A stretch of DNA of 64,000 bases. It comes from BJGN01 sp041159865. Its GTDB lineage: Bacteria > Bacteroidota > Bacteroidia > Chitinophagales > Saprospiraceae. Positions 26,691-35,422 of this stretch are shown piece after piece; within the stretch, counting starts at the first letter, position 1; each line of letters begins with the position of its first letter. The stretch spans positions 84,329 through 148,328 of the forward strand of contig JBEAXK010000070.1 of NCBI GenBank assembly GCA_041159865.1, written 5' to 3'. The position numbers and the translations under genes are program-made. Below the pieces are notes generated by a model, which saw only the letters and a program-made list of their open reading frames with translations, ran no database searches and was not told where the DNA came from.

Positions 26691-27719
26691 ATGGCAGATT
26701 CGCCGAAAAATGGTTTGTTGCTTGTTAATCTGGGAACCCCTGATTCTCCCTCAAGATGGGATGTATATAGATATTTACGCGAATTTTTAACGGATGCAAG
26801 AGTCATTGATTACCCTTGGCTTGCCAGACAGGCTTTGGTACAAGGAATTATTGCTCCTTTAAGGTCTGGTTCTTCTTCTAAATTGTATAAACAACTTTGG
26901 ACGCCTACAGGGTCTCCTTTAAAGGCCTATGGTATAAAGGTTGCAGACGGACTTCAGCATTTATTAGGTGATTCGTGGTGTGTTGAGCTGGCTATGAGAT
27001 ACCAGAATCCTTCGATTGCGGATGCATGGAAACGGCTGAAAAAACAAAATATTTCACACCTTTATGTTTTACCGTTATTTCCTCAATATGCTTCCGCAAC
27101 AACAGGATCTGTTCACGACGAAGTAATGAGAATATTACGAAATGAACAAACGATTCCAGGTGTTACCTTTATAAATTCCTATTGTGATTTCAAGCCTATG
27201 ATTCAAATTTTTGCAGATAATGCAAAGAAATTTGACTTGCCATCTTATGATCATATTCTATTCAGTTATCATGGTTTACCACAACGTCAGTTAAAAAAGG
27301 CAGATGAATGTAATCATTGCCTGAAAGTGAAAGATTGTTGCCTGGTAAAATCAGATGTAAATCAATTTTGTTATTCAGCTCAGTGTCACGCGACCACAAA
27401 AGCGATTGCTTCTGAATTAGGTTTGAAAGAAGGTTCCTATACGACCACTTTTCAAAGTCGTTTAGGTCCTGATAAATGGGCTCAACCCTACACCAGTGTT
27501 GTTCTTGATCATTGTGCAGAAAATGGGGCTAAGAAATTATTGGTATTTTCCCCTGCTTTTGTGGCAGATTGTTTGGAAACCTTAATTGAAATAAGTGTAG
27601 AATATCAGGAGGAATTTGTTGAAAAAGGAGGAGAAAAAGTAGATCTTGTTCCTAGTTTAAATGATGATCCCCGCTGGATTTCAGCACTAAAGGATTTACT
27701 TTTTACTTATGTAAAATAA
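26691..27719 (+). CDS. hemH: Ferrochelatase
   Basis: HemH inserts iron into a porphyrin (protoporphyrin IX or a coproporphyrin), the closing step of haem synthesis. The 342-residue protein has the N-terminal LLVNLGTPDSP, the catalytic His in FSYHGLPQRQ and the conserved Glu in ADCLETLIEI. A cysteine-rich insert (CNHCLKVKDCC, FCYSAQCHATT) follows the catalytic His, as in many Bacteroidota homologues. holA follows after 6 bases. Confidence 0.95.
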   Translation: MADSPKNGLLLVNLGTPDSPSRWDVYRYLREFLTDARVIDYPWLARQALVQGIIAPLRSGSSSKLYKQLWTPTGSPLKAYGIKVADGLQHLLGDSWCVELAMRYQNPSIADAWKRLKKQNISHLYVLPLFPQYASATTGSVHDEVMRILRNEQTIPGVTFINSYCDFKPMIQIFADNAKKFDLPSYDHILFSYHGLPQRQLKKADECNHCLKVKDCCLVKSDVNQFCYSAQCHATTKAIASELGLKEGSYTTTFQSRLGPDKWAQPYTSVVLDHCAENGAKKLLVFSPAFVADCLETLIEISVEYQEEFVEKGGEKVDLVPSLNDDPRWISALKDLLFTYVK

Positions 27720-27725
27720 ATATTT

Positions 27726-28736
27726 ATGATTCTTACCTTTCCAGAATTAATGAATCAGCTTAAAAAAAAATCAATTGAGCCTATCTATTTTTTGCATGGG
27801 GAAGAGTCCTATTTTATAGATGTAATTTGTGATTTTATAGAAGAAAATGTTCTTTCTGAATCCGAAAAAGCTTTTAATTTTTCTATTTTTTATGGTAAAG
27901 ACTCCGACCATAGAATGATTATCGATACCTCAAGGAAATATCCGTTAATGTCTGAAAAACAGTTGGTTATTCTGAAAGAGGCGCAAGACATGAAATCCTT
28001 AAAAGATCTTCAGGCTTATATTGAAACACCAACGCCGTCGACCATTTTAGTAATAGCCTATAAAAATGGAAAATTGAACATGAATACTTCTTTGGGGAAG
28101 GCTTTAAAGGATAAAGGTATAGTGTTTGAAGCTAAACCACTCTATGACAATCAAGTTGGTCCATGGATTGAAAGTTATCTTTCTGGATTGCATAGGAAAA
28201 TAGATCCCGAATCTGCCTCTTTAATAGCAGCTAATATTGGAAGTGATTTGCAAAAAATTGCAAATGAAATAGATAAATTATTACTTAATGTGCCACAGGG
28301 AAATATTATTTCAAAAAATGAAATAGAGAAACACATTGGTATTAGTAGGGAATTTAATGTGTTTGAACTTCAAAAAGCATTGGCTGTTAAGGATATTCTT
28401 CTGGCAAATAAGATTGTTTCTTATTTTTCGGATAGTGGCAAAAATCATAATATACCTGTTATTTCTGCTGTTTTTTCATTTTTCAATAAGGTTTACAGGT
28501 ATCATTATGTCGCCCATTTATCAGAAAAAGATCAATTAGAAGCTTTAGAACTTAAAAACAATTATTTCCTAAAGGACTATAAACTAGCTGCTTCCAAGTT
28601 TTCTACGAATAAACTAATAACTATTTTTCAACATTTGAAAGAAGCCGATTTACATTCCAAAGGTATATTTTATCAAGCTAATTCTAAATCAACAGATGAT
28701 ATATTAAGGCAACTGATTTGGCAAATTTTACATTAA
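27726..28736 (+). CDS. holA: DNA polymerase III delta subunit
   Basis: The delta subunit opens the beta sliding clamp within the clamp loader. The 336-residue protein has the family layout: an N-terminal AAA-like domain beginning FLHGEESYFID (about 22-32), a central helical lid and a C-terminal collar domain with NIGSDLQKIANEIDKL. It is probably co-transcribed with hemH. The trp promoter begins 16 bases past its stop. Confidence 0.9.
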   Translation: MILTFPELMNQLKKKSIEPIYFLHGEESYFIDVICDFIEENVLSESEKAFNFSIFYGKDSDHRMIIDTSRKYPLMSEKQLVILKEAQDMKSLKDLQAYIETPTPSTILVIAYKNGKLNMNTSLGKALKDKGIVFEAKPLYDNQVGPWIESYLSGLHRKIDPESASLIAANIGSDLQKIANEIDKLLLNVPQGNIISKNEIEKHIGISREFNVFELQKALAVKDILLANKIVSYFSDSGKNHNIPVISAVFSFFNKVYRYHYVAHLSEKDQLEALELKNNYFLKDYKLAASKFSTNKLITIFQHLKEADLHSKGIFYQANSKSTDDILRQLIWQILH

Positions 28737-28751
28737 TTTTAATAATTTAAC

Positions 28752-28781
28752 TTGATTATTATTATTTTTCATTTAATTTTG
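28752..28781 (+). promoter_or_regulatory. Promoter of the tryptophan operon
   Basis: A TTG at 28752-28754 and TAATTTTG at 28774-28781 are separated by 19 bases, an excellent fit to the Bacteroidota -33/-7 pattern. Transcription would start near 28787, giving a leader of about 150 bases before trpE that holds a small Trp-rich ORF and a terminator. Confidence 0.75.
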
Positions 28782-28806
28782 TGTTGTTGTTAAATTTTTC
28801 CTAATT

Positions 28807-28851
28807 ATGGATCTATTTGTTACATGGCGTTGGCGTTTTTTCTCCCCTTAA
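28807..28851 (+). CDS. trpL: trp operon leader peptide (14 residues, two Trp codons)
   Basis: The short frame reads MDLFVTWRWRFFSP and then stops. Its two Trp codons (28825-28827 and 28831-28833) alternate with Arg codons. It lies about 20 bases after the predicted transcription start and 33 bases before a terminator stem that precedes trpE. This is the classic layout of a ribosome-mediated attenuator, where a ribosome stalled for lack of charged tRNA-Trp changes the fold of the leader. Confidence 0.85.
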   Translation: MDLFVTWRWRFFSP

Positions 28852-28923
28852 AGGTGATGAGGCATGCCATGTAATTATTGATAAAAGCGGTTTGTCGGGT
28901 CTCCTGGCAAACCGCTTTCTTTT
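28820..28923 (+). promoter_or_regulatory. trp attenuator (leader RNA structures)
   Basis: Bases 28820-28828, which include the first Trp codon, pair perfectly over 9 bases with 28866-28874; this is the equivalent of the 1:2 hairpin. Downstream, 28884-28894 pairs with 28908-28918 to form the terminator. A ribosome halted on the Trp codons would block the first hairpin and free 28866-28874. An antiterminator partner for that segment was not found by eye; a weak candidate is GAGGC at 28859-28863 with GTCTC at 28899-28903. Confidence 0.75.
28884..28923 (+). terminator. Attenuator terminator before trpE
   Basis: An 11-base perfect stem (AAAGCGGTTTG with CAAACCGCTTT) closes a 13-base loop and is followed by CTTTT. 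It lies 13 bases before the trpE ATG, within the leader, so it can only be conditional. Confidence 0.8.
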
Positions 28924-28936
28924 AAATGAAATTGTT

Positions 28937-30367
28937 ATGATTAATACCAAAGTACGTTTAAAAACAGTTGTTTCCAGACAATTAGCGGATTTCCTTACGC
29001 CTGTCTCACTTTATTTAAAAGTCAGAGATGCTTTTACAGATCCCGTTTTGTTAGAATCGAATGATTTTAGTAGCGCTTCTGATTGTTTTTCCTATATTGG
29101 ATTACAATCAATTGCAGGAATTTCAGTTTCAAATGGTCTGATTACGTTAACACATCCCGAATCTGGAATTCGAGAGATTTCGGTAGATGATGAATACACC
29201 GTTCCAATTGTTTTAAAAGATTTTATTTCCTCCTTTGAAGTGGACGATCATGCCCATTTACCTGTTTTTAATGGTTTTTTTGGACATGTAGGCTTCGAAG
29301 GTGTACAATATTTTGATACCTTAAAATTCGACGAGGGTAAAAAAAACCAAGATATTCCGGATATCAGATTTTCTCTTTACAAATTCATTATTGCCATTAA
29401 TCATTACAAAAATGAACTGTTTATTCTTGAAAATTTGCTTCCAGGTGAATTACCTTCCGATCATAAATTAAAGGGATTATTGAGTAATCAGAAAATTCCT
29501 GAGTATCCTTTTCATTTAGAAGGAGAGGAAAAAAGTAATTTATCAGATGACGATTTTCTGGAACTTGTTCGGCTTGGTAAACATCATTGCCAGGTCGGTG
29601 ATGTCTTCCAGATTGTATTTAGCAGACAATTCAGTCAGAAATTTAAAGGGGATGAATTTAATGTATATAGAGTTCTTCGTTCTATAAATCCTTCTCCGTA
29701 TCTTTTTTTCTTCGATTATGGCAGTTATAAAATATTTGGTTCTTCTCCAGAGGCACAAATCATTGTGAAAGAAAATAAGGCATTTATTAATCCAATTGCT
29801 GGAACCTATAAAAGAACGGGTAATCTTCTGGAAGATGCTCAAAGAGCAAAGGATCTGGCAAATGATCCCAAGGAAAACGCCGAGCATATTATGTTGGTTG
29901 ATTTGGCCAGAAACGATTTAGGGCGTCATGCTATTCAAGTTGAGGTTAAGAAATTAAAGGAAATTCAGTATTACAGCCATGTTATTCATTTGGTTTCAAC
30001 CGTTGAAGGGAAATTAGCGCCTGAAACCAATCCATATCAAATTTTTGCGGATACATTCCCAGCTGGGACTCTTTCTGGAGCTCCAAAGTATAAAGCGATT
30101 GAATTAATTAGTAAATATGAGAATCAGGCAAGAGGTTTTTATGGCGGTTCTATTGGTTGTCTCGGCTTTAATGGGGAAATTAATCAGGCAATAGTTATCA
30201 GGTCTTTTTTAAGTTTAAATCATACATTGTTTTATCAGGCTGGTGCAGGAGTTGTTCAGGTAAGCGTTCCTGAAAGTGAATTACAAGAAGTGAACAATAA
30301 ATTGGGGGCACTTAAAAAAGCACTGGTTGAAGCAGAAAATATTGGAAAATCAGCAAAAATCCTATGA
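28937..30367 (+). CDS. trpE: Anthranilate synthase component I
   Basis: TrpE makes anthranilate from chorismate with ammonia supplied by TrpG. From the ATG at 28937 it has 476 residues; a longer open frame reaches back through the terminator to a TTG at 28817, which is implausible. The feedback-inhibition motif LLES is present (PVLLESNDF), then SRQFSQKF, SPSPYL-type and GSSPEAQ segments, NPIAGTYKRTG, ENAEHIMLVDLARNDLG and AGTLSGAPK. Its stop overlaps the trpG start (ATGA), which suggests coupled translation of the two subunits. Confidence 0.96.
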   Translation: MINTKVRLKTVVSRQLADFLTPVSLYLKVRDAFTDPVLLESNDFSSASDCFSYIGLQSIAGISVSNGLITLTHPESGIREISVDDEYTVPIVLKDFISSFEVDDHAHLPVFNGFFGHVGFEGVQYFDTLKFDEGKKNQDIPDIRFSLYKFIIAINHYKNELFILENLLPGELPSDHKLKGLLSNQKIPEYPFHLEGEEKSNLSDDDFLELVRLGKHHCQVGDVFQIVFSRQFSQKFKGDEFNVYRVLRSINPSPYLFFFDYGSYKIFGSSPEAQIIVKENKAFINPIAGTYKRTGNLLEDAQRAKDLANDPKENAEHIMLVDLARNDLGRHAIQVEVKKLKEIQYYSHVIHLVSTVEGKLAPETNPYQIFADTFPAGTLSGAPKYKAIELISKYENQARGFYGGSIGCLGFNGEINQAIVIRSFLSLNHTLFYQAGAGVVQVSVPESELQEVNNKLGALKKALVEAENIGKSAKIL

Positions 30368-30936
30368 AAATATTAGTCATTGATAATTACGATTCCTTTA
30401 CCTATAATCTGGTCCAGTATATCTGGAACATTACAGGCGTATTTCCCGATGTCGTTAGAAATGATGCTATTTCAGTGGAAGAGGTCAATCAGTGGGATGT
30501 TATCATTCTTTCTCCTGGACCAGGTTTACCCAGTGAGGCTGGCATTATGCCACTCGTTATTAAAACCTATTTTGACAAAAAACCAATTTTGGGTGTTTGT
30601 TTGGGGCATCAGGCAATAGGGGAGGCTTTTGGAGCAGAATTAGGCAATTTAACCCAGGTTTTTCATGGTGTTTCTTCTACTATTTCTTCCCATATAGAGG
30701 ATGATCTCCTTTTTAAAGATCTTCCACCGACTTTTGAAGTAGGTCGATATCATAGTTGGGTGGTTAAAAAAGAAACTTTACCTGATCAATTAATCGTTTT
30801 GTCTTTGGATGACAAAGGTGAGATAATGGCCATGAAACACGCTCATTACCCCGTTTATGGAGTTCAGTTTCACCCTGAATCTATTATGACTCCTCATGGA
30901 AAAAAAATGCTTGAAAATTTTTTGAATCTGATTTAA
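30364..30936 (+). CDS. trpG: Anthranilate synthase component II (glutamine amidotransferase)
   Basis: TrpG hydrolyses glutamine to feed ammonia to TrpE. The 190-residue class I amidotransferase has LSPGPGLPSEAG (oxyanion region), the nucleophile Cys in GVCLGHQAIGEAFG, and the His-Pro-Glu of QFHPESIMT. It stands alone, not fused to trpE or trpD. It overlaps trpE by 4 bases; trpD follows after 16. Confidence 0.96.
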   Translation: MKILVIDNYDSFTYNLVQYIWNITGVFPDVVRNDAISVEEVNQWDVIILSPGPGLPSEAGIMPLVIKTYFDKKPILGVCLGHQAIGEAFGAELGNLTQVFHGVSSTISSHIEDDLLFKDLPPTFEVGRYHSWVVKKETLPDQLIVLSLDDKGEIMAMKHAHYPVYGVQFHPESIMTPHGKKMLENFLNLI

Positions 30937-30952
30937 TCTTAATTTTTTACTT

Positions 30953-31939
30953 ATGAAAGAAATCTTAAACAGATTATTTGAACATGATAAATTATCCCGT
31001 GCAGAGGCAAAAGAAGTATTGTTAAATATTGGATCTGGGGTATATAATGAAATTCAAATAACTGCTTTTACCACAGCTTTTAACATGAGGCCCCTAACTT
31101 TAGGGGAATTGCAAGGTTTTAGAGATGCTCTTCTTGAACTTTGTGTTAAAGTGGACATTCAGGGTATGCCAACTTTAGACATTGTAGGAACAGGGGGAGA
31201 TAATAAAAATACATTCAATATTTCAACTTTATCTTGTATTGTAGTTGCTGGTGCTGGTTATAAAGTAACTAAACATGGGAGTTATGGTGTTTCTTCTGCA
31301 GTTGGTTCATCCGATGTACTTATTCAACTGGGTTATCCTTTTTCAAATGATCAAGACATTTTATTAAAACATTTAGAAAAAGCAAATATTTGTTTTTTAC
31401 ATGCCCCTCTCTTTCACCCAGCTTTAAAGACAGTTGTCCCCGTTAGAAAACAACTGGGAACTAAAACCTTTTTTAATATAATGGGGCCCTTGGTAAATCC
31501 TATCCAACCAACTCATCAGATGTTTGGTACCTTCAGCCTCGAATTATTGAGATCGTACCAATACATTATGGAACAATCAGGTCGAAAGTTTTCGATCGTC
31601 TATGCGCTGGATGGTTATGATGAAATATCCTTAACAGGGGATATCAAATGGGTGTCCAATGAGTCGGAAAAATTATTGAATCCTACCAGTTTTAATCTTC
31701 AAAAAGTCAATGTTCTTGAGCTCCATGGCGGTGATACAGCGGAAGATGCCGCAAAAATATTTATGTCTGTACTCGAAAACAGAGCAACTGCATCTCAAAG
31801 AAATGTAGTTGTAGCAAATGCTGGTTTAGCTATTCATACCATTCATCCAGAAAAATCATTGACAGACTGTGTGGCAGAGGCACTGACAAGTATTGAAAGT
31901 GGTAATGCCTTTAAAACATTGAAAAAATTACTTGCTTAA
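30953..31939 (+). CDS. trpD: Anthranilate phosphoribosyltransferase
   Basis: TrpD adds the phosphoribosyl group of PRPP to anthranilate. The 328-residue protein has an N-terminal helical domain, the PRPP loop GTGGDNKNTFNIST (about 82-95), KHGSYGVSSAVGSSD in place of the more usual KHGNR form, and FNIMGPLVNP. Its stop codon is followed directly by the trpC ATG, with no base between. Confidence 0.95.
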   Translation: MKEILNRLFEHDKLSRAEAKEVLLNIGSGVYNEIQITAFTTAFNMRPLTLGELQGFRDALLELCVKVDIQGMPTLDIVGTGGDNKNTFNISTLSCIVVAGAGYKVTKHGSYGVSSAVGSSDVLIQLGYPFSNDQDILLKHLEKANICFLHAPLFHPALKTVVPVRKQLGTKTFFNIMGPLVNPIQPTHQMFGTFSLELLRSYQYIMEQSGRKFSIVYALDGYDEISLTGDIKWVSNESEKLLNPTSFNLQKVNVLELHGGDTAEDAAKIFMSVLENRATASQRNVVVANAGLAIHTIHPEKSLTDCVAEALTSIESGNAFKTLKKLLA

Positions 31940-32770
31940 ATGGAGGACATTCTAAATAAAATAGTAGCTGCTAAAAAAATTGAAGTTGAAAACTTCAAGA
32001 AAAATACGAGTGAGGTTACCCTATCCAATTTTCCTTTGTTTAACAGGACACCGTATTCTCTAAAGGAATTCATCCTGGATGAAGATAAAACAGGAATTAT
32101 TGCGGAATTTAAAAGAAAATCACCATCCAAAGGGGTTATTAAAGAAAATGCAAGCCCTAAAGATATTACTCGTGCCTATTTTGAAAATGGAGCTTCTGCA
32201 CTTTCTGTTTTAACCGATTTTTCTTTTTTTGGAGGATCAGTCGAAGATTTATCCATAGCCAGGTTGTTCAACCCATTACCTATTCTGAGAAAAGATTTTA
32301 TTGTTGATGCTATCCAGATTATAGAAGCTAAAGCCATAGGGGCTGACGCAATTTTGCTTATTGCGGAATGTCTTACAAATGCTGAAATAAAAAACTTTGC
32401 CAATATTGCTTTGGATCTCGGTTTGGAGGTTCTTTTAGAGGTTCATGAAATGGAGCAGCTGGATAAATGGAATCCAGCCATTCATTTAGTTGGTATAAAT
32501 AATCGTAATCTTAAAACATTTAAGGTTTCTGTTGAACATAGTTTCGATATGCTTCCCCTAATGCCTAAAGAGGCAATTAAAATTGCAGAATCTGGGTTAA
32601 ATAATCCTGAAACACTCGTTGAACTTAAAAAGGCTGGCTTCAATGGATTTTTGATTGGGGAATATTTTATGGCACAGGAAAATACCCCGTTGGCTGCAGC
32701 TGCTTTTATGCACGATTTTTTTGATAAATGGTATATTCATAAGTTGAATAATGATGAACGAGGAGCATAA
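31940..32770 (+). CDS. trpC: Indole-3-glycerol phosphate synthase
   Basis: TrpC closes the indole ring to give indole-3-glycerol phosphate. The 276-residue TIM barrel shows IIAEFKRKSPSKG (catalytic Lys in EFKRKSPS), LSVLTDFSFFGGS, LRKDFIVD, LLIAECL, LLEVHEMEQL, GINNRNLKTF and AESGLNNPE. The trpF start lies 20 bases inside its 3' end. Confidence 0.96.
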   Translation: MEDILNKIVAAKKIEVENFKKNTSEVTLSNFPLFNRTPYSLKEFILDEDKTGIIAEFKRKSPSKGVIKENASPKDITRAYFENGASALSVLTDFSFFGGSVEDLSIARLFNPLPILRKDFIVDAIQIIEAKAIGADAILLIAECLTNAEIKNFANIALDLGLEVLLEVHEMEQLDKWNPAIHLVGINNRNLKTFKVSVEHSFDMLPLMPKEAIKIAESGLNNPETLVELKKAGFNGFLIGEYFMAQENTPLAAAAFMHDFFDKWYIHKLNNDERGA

Positions 32771-33452
32771 AATCATCAAAATCTGCGGTCTTACGGATCC
32801 TCTTAATATTGAAGCTGTCGCTAATTTAAAGGTTGATTTAATCGGGTTGATTTTTTACGTGAATTCTCCTCGTTATATTAGGGGAAATTCCCTGGCTAAT
32901 TGGTTCAAAGAAAAAGGGAATAATCAAATAGGTCTTTCAAAAAAGGTGGGCGTTTTTGTAAATGAGGATATTACTGAAATAATAGCCAAATGTATTGCAT
33001 TCGATCTGGATTTTATCCAGCTTCATGGGGATGAAAATCCAGCTTATATGGAAGCCTTACATCGTAATTTAATAGAAAATCAACTTAATCATCTGAAAAT
33101 TATTAAAGCATTTGGTATTTCTGAATCCTTTGATTTTAAAACTTTAGCAGAATTTGACATCTTTATTTCTTATTTTTTGTTTGACACTAAGACAGAAATG
33201 AAAGGGGGAAGTGGTCTTAAATTTCCATGGTCTAAACTTGAAGAATATGTGGGAAATACCCGGTTTTTATTAAGTGGCGGTATTGGACCGCTCGATTATG
33301 CCGAGGTGAAAAATTTAAATCATCCTAAGTTTGCAGGAATTGATTTAAATAGTAAATTCGAATTATTACCTGGGTTAAAAAATATTTCTCTATTGCAGGT
33401 TTTTATTAATTGTTTGAATGAATTTAGGTTAAACTCAAAATTTTTAAAATGA
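32751..33452 (+). CDS. trpF: Phosphoribosylanthranilate isomerase
   Basis: TrpF converts phosphoribosylanthranilate to CdRP. The 233-residue barrel has the catalytic Cys in IKICGLTDP, FIQLHGDEN, and a C-terminal phosphate site LLSGGIGPLDYAEV with the catalytic Asp near the segment LFDTKTEMKGGSG. The start is the ATG at 32751 or the next codon; both overlap trpC. Its stop overlaps the trpB start (ATGA). Confidence 0.94.
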   Translation: MMNEEHKIIKICGLTDPLNIEAVANLKVDLIGLIFYVNSPRYIRGNSLANWFKEKGNNQIGLSKKVGVFVNEDITEIIAKCIAFDLDFIQLHGDENPAYMEALHRNLIENQLNHLKIIKAFGISESFDFKTLAEFDIFISYFLFDTKTEMKGGSGLKFPWSKLEEYVGNTRFLLSGGIGPLDYAEVKNLNHPKFAGIDLNSKFELLPGLKNISLLQVFINCLNEFRLNSKFLK

Positions 33453-34630
33453 TACAATTGAGTGAAAATGGTTATTATGGCTCTTTTGGAGGTGCCTATG
33501 TTCCAGAAATGCTTTATCCAAATGTAAAAGAATTACAGGAAAATTATTTGAGCATGATTTATGCTGATGATTTTCAGCGTGATTTTTACGCTTTATTAAA
33601 AGATTATGTGGGAAGACCTACTCCCTTGTATCTGGCGGAAAATCTTTCAGCAAAATATAAAGCAACCATTTATTTAAAAAGAGAGGATCTCTGTCACACA
33701 GGTGCACATAAAATCAATAATACTATAGGTCAGATATTATTGGCAAAAAAATTAAATAAAAAAAGAATCATCGCTGAAACAGGGGCAGGTCAGCATGGAG
33801 TAGCAACGGCTACCGTTTGCGCCAGAATGGGGTTGGAGTGTATTATCTATATGGGGGCAGTCGACATAAAAAGACAGGCTCCTAATGTTGCTCGAATGAA
33901 AATGTTAGGGGCAACCGTTGTGGCAGCAAATTCTGGAAGTAAAACGCTAAAGGATGCTACCAATGAGGCTATTAGAGATTGGATTAATAATCCAGTTGAT
34001 ACCCATTATATCATAGGCTCTGTCGTAGGACCTCACCCTTATCCAGACTTAGTTGCTCGTTTTCAATCTGTCATTTCTGAAGAAATGAAATTTCAATTGC
34101 TGGAGGCCACAGGAAGAGAAAATCCTGACTTGATCATCGCCTGTGTGGGTGGAGGCAGCAATGCGGCTGGCGCATACTATCATTATTTGAATGATATGGA
34201 TGTCAGACTGATTGCTGTAGAAGCTGCCGGCGAAGGGGTATATTCGGGAAAATCAGCTGCAACAAGTATTCTCGGTACAGAAGGCATCATTCATGGTAGC
34301 AGAACTTTATTGATGCAAACAAAGGATGGACAAGTAATTGAACCTCACTCTATTTCAGCAGGACTTGATTATCCAGGGATCGGACCACTTCATGCACACC
34401 TTATTACAACAGGAAGAGCGGAAGCAGTTAGTGTCACAGATGAGAACGCTCTCAAAGCAGCATTTTATCTGTCAAGAATTGAAGGTATTATTCCTGCTCT
34501 TGAAACCGCACATGCTATTCATGCATTAGAAGATATTTCATTTAAATCATCCGATGTTATTGTCATTAATCTTTCCGGAAGGGGAGATAAGGATTTAAAT
34601 ACCTATATGGATCATCTGGATAAATTTTAA
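33449..34630 (+). CDS. trpB: Tryptophan synthase beta subunit
   Basis: TrpB condenses indole with serine to make tryptophan, using PLP. The 393-residue protein has the start YGSFGGAYVPEML, the PLP lysine in HTGAHKINN, AETGAGQHGVATA, and the phosphate-binding GGGSNAAG, all canonical for the TrpB1 type that pairs with TrpA. trpA follows after 2 bases. Confidence 0.97.
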   Translation: MIQLSENGYYGSFGGAYVPEMLYPNVKELQENYLSMIYADDFQRDFYALLKDYVGRPTPLYLAENLSAKYKATIYLKREDLCHTGAHKINNTIGQILLAKKLNKKRIIAETGAGQHGVATATVCARMGLECIIYMGAVDIKRQAPNVARMKMLGATVVAANSGSKTLKDATNEAIRDWINNPVDTHYIIGSVVGPHPYPDLVARFQSVISEEMKFQLLEATGRENPDLIIACVGGGSNAAGAYYHYLNDMDVRLIAVEAAGEGVYSGKSAATSILGTEGIIHGSRTLLMQTKDGQVIEPHSISAGLDYPGIGPLHAHLITTGRAEAVSVTDENALKAAFYLSRIEGIIPALETAHAIHALEDISFKSSDVIVINLSGRGDKDLNTYMDHLDKF

Positions 34631-34632
34631 AA

Positions 34633-35421
34633 ATGGAAAAGGTAAATAATAGATTAACCAGGCTTTTTGAAGGTAATCGCAATAATTTATTAACAGTTTA
34701 TTTTACAGCGGGTTATCCTAATTTAAATGATACTTCTCCAATCATTTGTTCTCTCGATGACGCCGGAGCAAATATTATTGAAATTGGAATTCCATATAGC
34801 GATCCTTTAGCTGATGGTCCGGTTATACAGGAAAGTGGTATGGCTGCTATTTCAAATGGGATGACTCTTGAAGTGCTTTTCCAGCAATTAGGTGACATAC
34901 GTTTAAAAACGGATATTCCCCTTATTTTAATGGGTTATTTTAATCAGCTGTTACAATATGGAATGGATAAATTTTTAGAAGATTGTGTTAATATCGGTAT
35001 AGATGGACTGATTATTCCTGACTTGCCTCTTTTAGAATATGAACAATTTTATAAAGAAAAATTATTGAAAAATAATATTTCAATCTGTTTTCTCATTACA
35101 CCTCAAACAGATGAATCAAGGATTCTTAAAGTAGATGCTCTTTCAACAGGTTTTATATATGTCGTATCTGATTCTTCCATTACTGGTATGAAATCGGGAA
35201 TTTCTTCTCAACAAATCAGCTATTTCGAAAGAATTAAATCGATGAAGTTAAAAACGCCACAGTTAATTGGTTTCGGTATTAGTGACAGAAAAAGTTACTT
35301 GACGGCTTGCCAATATGCAGATGGAGCTATTATAGGAAGTGCTTTTATCAAACATATAAAAGATAAAAATGAAGTTGATAAAGCAACTACTGAATTTATT
35401 AACCTCATTTTAAAAGATTGA
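34633..35421 (+). CDS. trpA: Tryptophan synthase alpha subunit
   Basis: TrpA releases indole from indole-3-glycerol phosphate and channels it to TrpB. The 262-residue barrel has YFTAGYPNL, the catalytic Glu in IEIGIPYSDPLADGP and the catalytic Asp in LIIPDLPLLEY. It is the last gene of the operon. Its stop and the tyrS stop on the other strand are one base apart, with no hairpin terminator visible between them. Confidence 0.96.
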   Translation: MEKVNNRLTRLFEGNRNNLLTVYFTAGYPNLNDTSPIICSLDDAGANIIEIGIPYSDPLADGPVIQESGMAAISNGMTLEVLFQQLGDIRLKTDIPLILMGYFNQLLQYGMDKFLEDCVNIGIDGLIIPDLPLLEYEQFYKEKLLKNNISICFLITPQTDESRILKVDALSTGFIYVVSDSSITGMKSGISSQQISYFERIKSMKLKTPQLIGFGISDRKSYLTACQYADGAIIGSAFIKHIKDKNEVDKATTEFINLILKD

Positions 35422-35422
35422 T

